Source: Rhizobiales bacterium 63-22 (GTDB taxonomy: Bacteria; Pseudomonadota; Alphaproteobacteria; Rhizobiales; Rhizobiaceae). From it: a stretch of DNA of 64,000 nucleotides. The stretch spans positions 47,438-111,437 of the forward strand of contig MKVZ01000020.1 of the NCBI GenBank assembly GCA_001898995.1, read 5' to 3'. Positions within the stretch are counted from its first letter, which is position 1, and each line of letters opens with the position of its first letter. Shown piece by piece: positions 15,321-23,366 of the stretch. Position numbers and translations under genes: made by a program. A model generated the notes under the pieces. The model saw nothing but the letters and a program-made list of their open reading frames with translations. It did no database searches and had not been told where the DNA came from.

Positions 15321-16292
15321 TCATTCACTGAACAGCGCATCGCCCCAATCGGCGCGGCGCGCCCAGCGGAACGCCTCGCCGTCGCGCTTGGTGAAAAGCC
15401 GCGTTTCCGCCGAGCCGTCGTCCCTGCAAAGCTTCACCGAAACCTTGCCGCCGCCGACGCGCGGCGGCGCGATCACCCGCATCGCGATCGCGTCGGCCTC
15501 CCCGCGCACCGCTGCGAGATAGATGAACTTCTCGTCCTCCCACGGCACTTCCGCCTCCTTGGTCATGCGGTGGACGCGCGAGCGAGCCACTCGGCGCGAG
15601 AAATGGCACCAGTCGGGCGCAACAAGCGGGCAATCCATCTCGTGCGGGCAGGGTGCCGCGATTCGCGCGCCGGCGGCGATCAGCACGGCGCGCGCATCGA
15701 GGATGCGCCGCCAGCCCGCTGGCGTCCCCGGTTCCACCAGCACCAGCATGGCGCGCGCCGCGTCCCATGCGCGGGCGACGAGCGTCCGCCGCTGATCGGG
15801 CGAAAGCTCGTCCAGCACATAGGCAACCGAAACGAGATCGGCTTCGGGAAAGCCGGTCCCGCTATCCGCGGCATCGCCGGCCCGCCAGTCGAGCGACGTC
15901 AATCCGCTGTCCCGCGCCAGAGCGCCGCCGACCGCGCGCATGGCGGGGCTGGCCTCGATGGCCACCGCACTTTCCAGCCCCGGCCAGCACGACCGGGCGG
16001 CCCAGAGTGCCGTCCCCGGCCCCGAACCTATGTCGAGCATAGCGCGTGGCGCGAAACCGGGGCAGGCTTGCGATGCGGCGTCGAGGCTCGCCCGTACCGC
16101 CGCATAGGTGGCCGGCAGGCGCGCGGCGAGATAGGCCTTCGCGGCCATGTCGTCGGAAACATGCAGGCGGCCGTCTCGCGTTTCCGCCCGGTAGCGGCGC
16201 GACAGGAGATCGGCGGCGCGCTTCAGATCGGCGAGCGCGACGCCTTCCAGCATGACGTCCACCGCCCGGCGCAATGGTGATGGCAATTCCAT
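15321..16292 (-). CDS. Rsm22-like small ribosomal subunit methyltransferase family protein
   Basis: A 323-residue protein with a class I SAM-dependent methyltransferase fold: motif I is MLDIGSGPGTALWAA and SVAYVLDEL is the motif IV region. The C-terminal half has CPHEMDCPL followed by DWCHFSRR, the conserved Cys/His cluster of the mitochondrial/bacterial Rsm22 family, which is linked to assembly of the small ribosomal subunit and in some members binds an Fe-S cluster. No in vivo methylation target is established for bacterial members. Start chosen at the ATG at 16290-16292. Confidence 0.85.
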   Translation of the reverse strand: MELPSPLRRAVDVMLEGVALADLKRAADLLSRRYRAETRDGRLHVSDDMAAKAYLAARLPATYAAVRASLDAASQACPGFAPRAMLDIGSGPGTALWAARSCWPGLESAVAIEASPAMRAVGGALARDSGLTSLDWRAGDAADSGTGFPEADLVSVAYVLDELSPDQRRTLVARAWDAARAMLVLVEPGTPAGWRRILDARAVLIAAGARIAAPCPHEMDCPLVAPDWCHFSRRVARSRVHRMTKEAEVPWEDEKFIYLAAVRGEADAIAMRVIAPPRVGGGKVSVKLCRDDGSAETRLFTKRDGEAFRWARRADWGDALFSE

Positions 16293-16350
16293 GAAAGATC
16301 GACTCCACAGCCTGACTGCCCCTCCCCCAATAGAATGCGGCCGGCCATTC

Positions 16351-16386
16351 CGCAACCGGGCCGCAACCGGGCCGCAACCGGGTTGC
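16351..16386. repeat. three tandem 11-bp repeats (CGCAACCGGGC)
   Basis: CGCAACCGGGC is repeated exactly at 16351-16361 and 16362-16372, with a third copy at 16373-16383 differing in its last base. The third copy also forms the palindrome GCAACC-G-GGTTGC (16374-16386), and CAGGTTGCG follows. The array lies between the divergent Rsm22-like and choX genes. One repeat per helical turn suggests cooperative regulator binding, but slippage expansion is possible. Confidence 0.55.
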
Positions 16387-16542
16387 CAACAGGTTGCGAT
16401 GCCGTGTTAAAATGAGCAAGAGTCGCAATTGGCAATCTTTTCGGCGCTTAGGCACTTGATCGGCTCCCGCTTTGGTGTTTGCTAAAGACAGGAGCCGGAA
16501 AATAACCAATCCGAAAAATCGGTCCGGCAAATGGAGAGAACA

Positions 16543-17511
16543 ATGAAGCCCGCATCGTCCCATATGTATACGCTTGCCTTTGCGGCGGCCGTTTCCGGAA
16601 CGGCCATGCTGGCCGCGCCCGGCGCAAGCCGCGCGGCGGAACCGGCAAGCTGCTCGACCGTCCGCTTTTCCGATGTGGGATGGACCGACATCACCTCGAC
16701 CACGGCGGTGGCGACGCAGATTCTGAAGGGCCTCGGCTACAAGACGGATATCAAGGTTCTTTCGGTCCCCGTGACCTATGCCTCGCTCAGCAAGAAGGAT
16801 ATCGACGTCTTCCTCGGTTACTGGAACCCCTCCATGACCGCCGATCTCAAGCCCTATCTCGACAACAAGACGGTCGAGACGCTGCGCACAAACCTGACCG
16901 GCGCGAAATACACGCTGGCCGTGCCCGAATACACCTGGCAGGCCGGGCTGAAGGATTTCAAGGACATCGTCAAGTTCAAGGATCAACTCGACGGCAAGAT
17001 TTACGGCATCGAGCCGGGCAATGACGGCAATCGCCTGATTCTCAGCATGATCAAGAAGGATGCCTTCGGCCTCAAATCCTTCGAGCTGGTGGAATCCTCC
17101 GAGCAGGGCATGCTGGCGCAGGTGGCCAAGAACATCAAGGCCAAGAAACCCATCGTCTTCCTCGGCTGGGCGCCGCACCCGATGAACACCCGCTTCAAGA
17201 TCGAATATCTATCCGGCGGCGACGATTATTTCGGCCCCAATTTCGGCGGCGCCAAGGTCGAGACCAACGTTCGCGCCGGCTATACGCAGGAATGCCCGAA
17301 TGTCGGCAAGTTCCTCACCAATCTCGAATTCCAGATCGGCATGGAGAACGAGATCATGGGCAAGATCCTCGACGACGGCGAGGAAGCGCCCAAGGCCGCG
17401 ACCGAATGGCTGAAAGCCAACCCCTCCGTTCTCGACAAGTGGCTCGACGGCGTGACCACCGTGGACGGCAAACCGGGCCTTCCGGCGGTCAAGGCCTCGC
17501 TCGGCCTCTGA
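16543..17511 (+). CDS. choX: choline ABC transporter substrate-binding protein
   Basis: A 322-residue periplasmic binding protein of the OpuAC/ProX superfamily. The signal peptide ends near ASRAAEPA (about residue 30). VRFSDVGWTDITSTTAVATQIL and VFLGYWNPSM are characteristic of ChoX, whose aromatic box holds the quaternary ammonium group; FLGWAPHPMN carries another Trp. GGAGAG before the ATG at 16543 sets the start. The permease and ATPase follow in order, as in choXWV of Sinorhizobium and Brucella. Choline imported this way serves for betaine or phosphatidylcholine synthesis, although bet genes are not in this window. Confidence 0.9.
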   Translation: MKPASSHMYTLAFAAAVSGTAMLAAPGASRAAEPASCSTVRFSDVGWTDITSTTAVATQILKGLGYKTDIKVLSVPVTYASLSKKDIDVFLGYWNPSMTADLKPYLDNKTVETLRTNLTGAKYTLAVPEYTWQAGLKDFKDIVKFKDQLDGKIYGIEPGNDGNRLILSMIKKDAFGLKSFELVESSEQGMLAQVAKNIKAKKPIVFLGWAPHPMNTRFKIEYLSGGDDYFGPNFGGAKVETNVRAGYTQECPNVGKFLTNLEFQIGMENEIMGKILDDGEEAPKAATEWLKANPSVLDKWLDGVTTVDGKPGLPAVKASLGL

Positions 17512-17521
17512 TGCTCCGGTC

Positions 17522-17540
17522 GGGCGCGGCCTTCGCGCCC
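17522..17540 (+). other. intercistronic stem-loop between choX and choW
   Basis: GGGCGCG (17522-17528) pairs with CGCGCCC (17534-17540), just after the choX stop. There is no U-tract, so it more likely protects the choX mRNA end or partly attenuates transcription. Confidence 0.5.
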
Positions 17541-17576
17541 CCTTCCCCCAAAGACACGCAGCAGGAGACCTGACCG

Positions 17577-18413
17577 TTGAACTGGCTGACGGACTATAAA
17601 ATTCCGGTAGGACCGACCGCAAAGTCGATCGTGGACTGGCTCACCAACAATATGGGCGGCTTTTTCGACACGCTTGCCGCCGTTATGCAGGGCCTCATCG
17701 ACGGCCTGCTCTATCTGCTGAAACTGCCCCACCCTTTCGTTCTGATCGCGATCTTCGCGGCCATCGCCTGGCTCATCCAGCGCCGTATCGCGGTGGTGAT
17801 CCTCACCGTGCTCGGCTTCCTGTTCGTCCTCAATCAGGGCTATTGGGACGGCACGCTGGAAACGCTGACGCTGGTCCTGTCCTCCTGTTTCCTGTGCATG
17901 GTCATCGGCGTGCCGCTCGGCATCGCCGCCGCGCATCGCCCCGCACTCTATGCGGTGATGCGCCCGATCCTCGACCTGATGCAGACGCTGCCGACCTTCG
18001 TGTACCTCATTCCGGCCATCGTCTTCTTCGGCATCGGCATGGTGCCGGGCCTGCTGGCCACCGTGATCTTCGTCATACCCGCGCCGATCCGCCTGACCCA
18101 GCTCGGCATCTCCTCGACGCCCGCCGAACTGGTCGAGGCGGGCGAGGCCTTCGGCGCTTCCCGCCGCCAGCTTCTGTGGAAGATAGAGCTGCCCTATGCC
18201 ATGCCGCAGATTCTGGCCGGGCTGACGCAGACCATCATGCTCTCGCTCTCCATGGTCGTGATCGCGGCGCTGGTCGGCGCGGACGGGCTGGGCGTGCCGG
18301 TGGTGCGCGCGCTCAACTCCGTCAACACCTCGCTCGGCTTCGAGGCGGGACTGGTGATCGTCGTGGTCGCCATCGTGCTCGACCGCATCTTCCGCGCCGG
18401 AAGCCACAACTGA
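17577..18413 (+). CDS. choW: choline ABC transporter permease
   Basis: A 278-residue inner membrane permease. After an amphipathic start it has about seven hydrophobic segments and the BPD_transp EAA loop (AELVEAGEAFGASRRQLLWKIELPYAMPQI, about residues 183-212), which docks on the ATPase. It begins with TTG; AGGAGA at 17563-17568 lies at a suitable distance and no ATG or GTG gives the full first segment. It follows choX by 65 bases and precedes choV by 32. Confidence 0.9.
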   Translation: MNWLTDYKIPVGPTAKSIVDWLTNNMGGFFDTLAAVMQGLIDGLLYLLKLPHPFVLIAIFAAIAWLIQRRIAVVILTVLGFLFVLNQGYWDGTLETLTLVLSSCFLCMVIGVPLGIAAAHRPALYAVMRPILDLMQTLPTFVYLIPAIVFFGIGMVPGLLATVIFVIPAPIRLTQLGISSTPAELVEAGEAFGASRRQLLWKIELPYAMPQILAGLTQTIMLSLSMVVIAALVGADGLGVPVVRALNSVNTSLGFEAGLVIVVVAIVLDRIFRAGSHN

Positions 18414-18445
18414 AGTATGCGAAAGCAAAGAAGGAGCAGACGGAT

Positions 18446-19492
18446 ATGACCATCATCGCTCTCGAAGACGTCTGCATCATATTCGGCAAGGATACCGGCA
18501 ACGCGCTGGCGCTGGCCGACAAGGGTGCGACGCGTTCGCAAATCCAGTCCGAGACCGGCCATGTGCTCGGCGTGCACAGTTGCACGCTCGACATTCAGGA
18601 GGGCGAGATTCTGGTCCTGATGGGCCTGTCCGGCTCCGGCAAGTCGACGCTGCTGCGCGCCATCAACCGGCTCAACCCGATCGCGCGCGGGCGTGTCGTG
18701 GTGCATGACGGCACGCGCGACATCGAGGTCGGCAAGGCGGATCGCGCGACGCTGCGCCATCTGCGTACCCACCTCGTCTCCATGGTGTTCCAGCAATTCG
18801 GCCTGCTGCCGTGGCGCACGGTGGAGGAAAACGTCGCCTTCGGGCTGGAAGTCGCCGGTATGGGCAAGGAAGAGCGCTTGGCCAAGGCGAGCGACCAGCT
18901 CGATCTCGTCGGCCTGCGGGACTGGGCCAAGCGCAAGGTGGGCGAGCTTTCCGGCGGCATGCAGCAGCGTGTCGGCCTTGCCCGCGCCTTCGCCACCGGC
19001 GCGCCGATCCTGCTCATGGACGAACCCTTCTCCGCGCTCGACCCGCTGATCCGCACACGGTTGCAGGACGAATTGCTCACCTTCCAGTCGCGCCTGAAGA
19101 AGACCATAGTCTTCGTCAGCCACGACCTCGACGAGGCGATGAAGATCGGCAACCGCATCGCCATCATGGAAGGCGGGCGCATCGTGCAATGCGGCACGCC
19201 GCAGGAGATCGTGCTGAAGCCCGCCGACAAATATGTCGCGGATTTCGTCGCCCATATGAACCCGCTCGGCGTGCTGCGCGCCGGCGATATCATGACGCCC
19301 TTCGACCGCACTGCGACGCCCCGACCCTTCGCCGCCACGGCCAGCCGCGAAACGCTGGTACGCGACCTGATGGGCGCGGTGGCCGACAGCAGCGGCGACG
19401 TCGGCATCGTGGACAACGGCACCATCATCGGCAAGATCGCGGCCGACGACATCGTCAGCGCGCTGGCCCGCCACCAGAAGCGCGGCGAATAG
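18446..19492 (+). CDS. choV: choline ABC transporter ATP-binding protein
   Basis: A 348-residue ATPase of the ProV/OpuAA class that powers choline import from the inner face of the membrane. Walker A is GLSGSGKST (about residue 60), the signature is LSGGMQQRVGLARA, and Walker B is ILLMDEPFSALDPL. The C-terminal 65 residues (GDIMTP and GIVDNGTIIGKIAADDIVSAL) resemble a CBS-type regulatory module that in OpuA senses ionic strength. AAGGAG at 18431-18436 marks the ATG at 18446; the frame is open far upstream inside choW but that part is not expected to be translated. Confidence 0.92.
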   Translation: MTIIALEDVCIIFGKDTGNALALADKGATRSQIQSETGHVLGVHSCTLDIQEGEILVLMGLSGSGKSTLLRAINRLNPIARGRVVVHDGTRDIEVGKADRATLRHLRTHLVSMVFQQFGLLPWRTVEENVAFGLEVAGMGKEERLAKASDQLDLVGLRDWAKRKVGELSGGMQQRVGLARAFATGAPILLMDEPFSALDPLIRTRLQDELLTFQSRLKKTIVFVSHDLDEAMKIGNRIAIMEGGRIVQCGTPQEIVLKPADKYVADFVAHMNPLGVLRAGDIMTPFDRTATPRPFAATASRETLVRDLMGAVADSSGDVGIVDNGTIIGKIAADDIVSALARHQKRGE

Positions 19493-19509
19493 CCTGTTGA
19501 AGGTTAGCA

Positions 19510-19653
19510 GCACTACAGTCGCAGATGCGTCAGGTCGTGGCGAAAAGAGTGATTTTCGAGCACCGGAGCGCCGTGTACTTTTGAGTACATGAGCACCGGA
19601 GCACGGAAAATTGCTCTTTGCAGACCGGCATCACGAAAAATGCAACTGTAGTG
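19510..19653. repeat. imperfect long palindrome, probable intergenic repeat element
   Basis: CACTACAGTCGCA (19510-19522) and TGCAACTGTAGTG (19641-19653) are inverted copies with one mismatch, bounding about 144 bases. The interior is a degenerate palindrome around TGTACT-TTTG-AGTACA (centre near 19581), with GAGCACCGGAGC on both sides. It lies between choV and dppF, which converge. The design is that of the mobile palindromic intergenic elements common in Brucella and rhizobia. Genome copy number was not checked. Confidence 0.55.
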
Positions 19654-20502
19654 TCAGGCGTGCGCGGCCTGCCGGGCCGCGGCGCGCGCCGTCACACGGG
19701 CGCGGATGTCGTCGATATCGGCACGCGGCGTGGCGGCGAAGAGCTTCTTCGTATAGTCGTGCTGCGGATGGTCGAACACCGCATCGCGCGAGCCGTATTC
19801 CACCACTTCGCCGAAATACATCACCATCACCTCGTCGGCGATGTAGCGCACCACCGACAGATCGTGGCTGATGAAGACATAGGTGAGACCGAACTCCTCC
19901 TGCAAATCGGCGAGCAGGTTCAGCACCTGCGCCTGCACGGAAAGATCGAGCGCCGAAACCGGCTCGTCCAGCACCAGCAGCTTCGGGTTCAGCATCAGGG
20001 CGCGCGCGATGGCGATGCGCTGGCGCTGCCCGCCGGAGAACATGTGCGGATAGCGGTTGAAGTGCTCGCGGCCGAGACCGACCTTGAGCAGCATATCCAT
20101 CGCCCGCTCGCGGCGCTCCGCCGCCGGCATCTTCGTGTTGAGAAGCAGCGGCTCGGCCAGCACGTCGCCGATCTTCTGGCGCGGATTGAGCGAGCCGTAG
20201 GGGTTCTGGAACACGATCTGAACCTGCCGGCGCATTTCCGGCGTCAGCCCGTCGCGGGCGATGTTGACGGACTTGCCGCCGATCAGCAATTCGCCCGAGG
20301 TCTGCGGGTCGATCATGGTGAGGATGCGCGCCAGCGTGGACTTGCCGCAGCCGGATTCGCCGACGATGGCGAGCGTCTTGCCCTTTTCAAGCGAAAAACT
20401 CACGCCCTTGACGGCATTGACCACCTTGGCCTTTCCGAACAGCCCGCCACCGACATGATAATCGCGCTTGATGTCGCGCGCTTCGAGAACGATCTCGCTC
20501 AT
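19654..20502 (-). CDS. dppF: dipeptide ABC transporter ATP-binding protein DppF
   Basis: A 282-residue ATPase of the oligopeptide/nickel class. Walker A is GESGCGKST (about residue 48), the signature is FSGGQRQRIAIARAL, Walker B is LLVLDEPVSALD, and the peptide-transporter insert NPYGSLNPRQKIGDVLAEPL is present. The C-terminal HDYTKKLFAATP is typical of DppF/OppF. It overlaps dppD by four bases and closes the dppABCDF operon, all on the minus strand. Confidence 0.93.
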   Translation of the reverse strand: MSEIVLEARDIKRDYHVGGGLFGKAKVVNAVKGVSFSLEKGKTLAIVGESGCGKSTLARILTMIDPQTSGELLIGGKSVNIARDGLTPEMRRQVQIVFQNPYGSLNPRQKIGDVLAEPLLLNTKMPAAERRERAMDMLLKVGLGREHFNRYPHMFSGGQRQRIAIARALMLNPKLLVLDEPVSALDLSVQAQVLNLLADLQEEFGLTYVFISHDLSVVRYIADEVMVMYFGEVVEYGSRDAVFDHPQHDYTKKLFAATPRADIDDIRARVTARAAARQAAHA

Positions 20503-21374
20503 CGCGCCTCTCCCGCACCGTTAGCCGCCCCATTGGCCGCATCGTTATTTTCGAGGACGAAATCCGACACCGTCGGCAGACGGTCGCCGGTGGCGTTTTC
20601 CGGCAGGGCCGAAAGCAGCGCCCGCGTATAGGAACTCTTCGGCGTGGAGAACAGCGACAGCACGTCGGCATCCTCCATCTTGTGGCCCTTGTACTGCACG
20701 ATCACCCGGTCGGCGGTTTCGGCCACCACGCCCATGTCGTGCGTGATCATGATCAGCCCCATGCCGTGCTCCACCTGCAACCGCATCAGGAGGTCGAGGA
20801 TTTGCTTCTGGATGGTGACGTCGAGCGCGGTGGTCGGCTCATCGGCGATCAGGAGCTTCGGGTTGCAGGCGATGGCCATGGCGATCATCACGCGCTGGCA
20901 CTGGCCGCCGGACATCTGGTGCGGGAAGCTTTTCAGCCGCTCCGCCGCATCGCGTATGCCGACCAGTTCGAGAAGTTCCACCGCACGGGAGCGCCGCGCC
21001 CTGCGGCCAAGCCCCATATGCTGCCTCAGCACTTCCTCAAGCTGGTAGCCAACGGTGAAGCAGGGATTGAGGCTGGCGATGGGTTCCTGAAAGATCATCG
21101 AAATATCGCGCCCGACGATCTTGCGCCGTTCCGAATCCGGCATGGTCAGCAGGTCGCGCCCGTCGAACGTCATGCAGTCGGCGGTGACGGTCGCGGTCTT
21201 CGGCAGAAGCCCCATGACGGCAAGCATTCCGACCGACTTGCCGGAACCGGACTCGCCGACGATCGCCAGCACCTCGCCTTTGTCCACCGTCATGTCGATG
21301 CCGTCCACCGCCTTGAACGGCCCGGCGGAGGTGTCGAAGGACACCGAAAGATTCCTGATCTCAAGCAAAGCCAT
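20499..21374 (-). CDS. dppD: dipeptide ABC transporter ATP-binding protein DppD
   Basis: A 291-residue partner ATPase of DppF. Walker A is GESGSGKSV, the signature is MSGGQCQRVMIAMAI, Walker B is LLIADEPTTALD, and the family segment MIFQEPIASLNPCFTVG is present. The C-terminal SSYTRALLSALPENATGDRLPTV belongs to the oligopeptide-binding extension. DppD and DppF form a heterodimer that drives the DppBC channel. It lies four bases after dppC and overlaps dppF. Confidence 0.93.
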   Translation of the reverse strand: MALLEIRNLSVSFDTSAGPFKAVDGIDMTVDKGEVLAIVGESGSGKSVGMLAVMGLLPKTATVTADCMTFDGRDLLTMPDSERRKIVGRDISMIFQEPIASLNPCFTVGYQLEEVLRQHMGLGRRARRSRAVELLELVGIRDAAERLKSFPHQMSGGQCQRVMIAMAIACNPKLLIADEPTTALDVTIQKQILDLLMRLQVEHGMGLIMITHDMGVVAETADRVIVQYKGHKMEDADVLSLFSTPKSSYTRALLSALPENATGDRLPTVSDFVLENNDAANGAANGAGEAR

Positions 21375-21378
21375 GGGA

Positions 21379-22293
21379 TCAGCTCCTCTTCAACTTAGGA
21401 TCGAGCGCATCGCGCAGCCCGTCGCCGATCAGGTTGATCGCGAGCACGGTGATGAGGATCGCAAGACCCGGAAAGGTGACGATCCACCACGCGCTGGTGA
21501 TGAACTCGCGCGCCGAGGCGAGCATGGTGCCCCATTCCGGCGTCGGCGGCTGGGCGCCCATGTTGAGGAAGCCGAGCGCCGCCACTTCGAGGATGGCGTT
21601 GGAGAACGACATGGTGGCCTGCACCACCAGCGGCGCCAGGCAGTTGGGCAGCACAGTCCTGAACATCAGCCGCAGCCGGCCCGCGCCCGCGAGCCGCGCG
21701 GCGGTAACGTAGTCGCGCTCCTTCTCCGCCATCACTGCCGCGCGCGTCAGTCGCGAGAAATGCGGCAGCAGCACCAGCGTGATGGCGATGATGGCGTTGA
21801 TCAGCCCCGGCCCGAGGATCGCCACCAGCACCAGCGCCAGAAGCAGCGACGGGAAGGACAGCATGATATCCATCACCCGCATGAAGGCGGCATCGACGGC
21901 GCCACCGAAGAAGCCCGCGATGGCGCCGACGACGATGCCGATGCACATGGAGATCGCCACGATGACGAAGCCCACCAGCAGCGAATACTGCGCGCCGTAA
22001 AGCAGACGCGACAGGATATCCCGGCCCAGTTCGTCGGTGCCGAGGAGAAACTCGGCCTTGCCGCCGGCCTGCCAGACCGGCGGAACCTTCATGAAGTCGC
22101 GATACTGGTGTATCGGATCGTGCGGCGCGATCAGCGGCGCCAGTATGGCGAGCGCGATGATGACGACGAAGACCCACAGGCCGATCACCGCGCCGCGGTT
22201 GACGCTGAAATAGAACCAGAAGTCCCGCAGCGACGCCATGCGGCCCACGGCGGCGGTCGTATCGGGAACGGACGTGTTGGCAATGTTGCTCAT
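21379..22293 (-). CDS. dppC: dipeptide ABC transporter permease DppC
   Basis: A 304-residue inner membrane permease with six hydrophobic segments after a cytoplasmic N-terminus. LIAPHDPIHQ and LGTDELGRDILSRLLYGAQYSLLVG are the hallmark DppC/OppC segments, and the ATPase-docking loop reads YVTAARLAGAGRLRLMFRTVLPN. It pairs with DppB to form the channel. The spacing to dppB upstream is seven bases. Confidence 0.93.
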   Translation of the reverse strand: MSNIANTSVPDTTAAVGRMASLRDFWFYFSVNRGAVIGLWVFVVIIALAILAPLIAPHDPIHQYRDFMKVPPVWQAGGKAEFLLGTDELGRDILSRLLYGAQYSLLVGFVIVAISMCIGIVVGAIAGFFGGAVDAAFMRVMDIMLSFPSLLLALVLVAILGPGLINAIIAITLVLLPHFSRLTRAAVMAEKERDYVTAARLAGAGRLRLMFRTVLPNCLAPLVVQATMSFSNAILEVAALGFLNMGAQPPTPEWGTMLASAREFITSAWWIVTFPGLAILITVLAINLIGDGLRDALDPKLKRS

Positions 22294-22300
22294 ACTCGCC

Positions 22301-23308
22301 TCACTTGTGCCGTATGCGCGGATTGACCAGACCGTAGAGCAGGTCGACGATCAGGTTGACGATCGTGACCAGCCCGGCAATGAGCAGCAGGCCGCCCTGC
22401 ACGGACGGATAGTCGCGCTGGAAGATCGAATTGAGCATCCACTTGCCGACGCCCGGCCATGAGAAGATCGTCTCGGTCAGGATCGCGCCGGCCATAAGCA
22501 CGCCCACTTGCAGGCCGATGGTGGTGATGACGGGGATGAGCGCGTTGCGTAGCGCATGGATGCCCACCACGCGGCGCGTCGGCAGGCCCTTGGCGCGGGC
22601 GGTGCGCACGTAATCCTCGCCCAGCACCTCCAGCATGGCGGAGCGCGTCTGGCGTGCGATCACCGCCAGCGGAATGGTGGCGAGCACGATGGTCGGCAGG
22701 ATGAGATGCGAGACGGCGGAGGCGAAGGCCCCCTTCTGGCCCGAAAGCAGGCTGTCGATCAGCATGAAACCCGTCACCGACGGGAAGTAATAGAGAAGGT
22801 CGATGCGCCCCGAAACCGGCGTCCAATGCAGGAACACCGAGAAGAACATGATCAGCAGCAGGCCCCACCAGAAAATCGGCATCGAATAGCCGGCCAGCGC
22901 CACGCCCATCAGCGACTGGTCGAACCACGAGCCGCGCTTGACGGCGGCGATCACGCCGGCCGGAACGCCGACCAGCACCGCGAGGAGGATGGCGCAGATG
23001 CTCAGTTCCAGCGTGGCCGGAAACAGCGAGAAGAATTCCGTCAGCACGGATCTCCTTGTGACGAGCGACTGGCCGAAATCGCCGTGCAATATGTTCCAGA
23101 CATAGGACAGATATTGCTGCCAGATCGGGCGGTCGAAGCCGAACTGCGCCATCAGCGCGGCGTGGCGCTCGGGGCTGACACCGTGCTCGCCAGCCATCAG
23201 CAGCACCGGATCGCCCGGCAGCACCCGCACGAAGCCGAAGGCGACGATGGTGATCCCGATGAAGGTCGGGATCAGATAGGCGATCTTTTTCAGGAGAAAA
23301 CGCAACAT
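22301..23308 (-). CDS. dppB: dipeptide ABC transporter permease DppB
   Basis: A 335-residue permease with six hydrophobic segments. The N-terminal MLRFLLKKIAYLIPTFIGIT and FVRVLPGDPVLLMAGEHG are diagnostic of DppB/OppB, and the docking loop is DYVRTARAKGLPTRRVVGIHALRN. It forms the import channel with DppC. A stem-loop separates it from dppA, which may lower its expression relative to the binding protein. Confidence 0.93.
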   Translation of the reverse strand: MLRFLLKKIAYLIPTFIGITIVAFGFVRVLPGDPVLLMAGEHGVSPERHAALMAQFGFDRPIWQQYLSYVWNILHGDFGQSLVTRRSVLTEFFSLFPATLELSICAILLAVLVGVPAGVIAAVKRGSWFDQSLMGVALAGYSMPIFWWGLLLIMFFSVFLHWTPVSGRIDLLYYFPSVTGFMLIDSLLSGQKGAFASAVSHLILPTIVLATIPLAVIARQTRSAMLEVLGEDYVRTARAKGLPTRRVVGIHALRNALIPVITTIGLQVGVLMAGAILTETIFSWPGVGKWMLNSIFQRDYPSVQGGLLLIAGLVTIVNLIVDLLYGLVNPRIRHK

Positions 23309-23320
23309 CGAAAATACTCC

Positions 23321-23350
23321 GGCCGGAGGCTGGCTTTCCAGCCTCCGGCC
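23321..23350 (-). other. intercistronic stem-loop between dppA and dppB
   Basis: A perfect 13-pair stem, GGCCGGAGGCTGG (23321-23333) with CCAGCCTCCGGCC (23338-23350) and a four-base loop, lies in the 58-base gap. On the minus strand TATTTTCG follows, so it may end part of the transcripts and stabilise the dppA mRNA. Confidence 0.7.
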
Positions 23351-23366
23351 GCCGGGTTGAGAGGAT

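Noticed and set aside
16351..16386. Tandem repeats as a possible CRISPR array
   Set aside because: Repeats are 11 bases with no spacers and no cas genes nearby.
17843..18445. N-terminal extension of choV into choW
   Set aside because: The extra 201 codons are out of frame with choW, unlike ProV proteins, and a good ribosome site marks the ATG at 18446.
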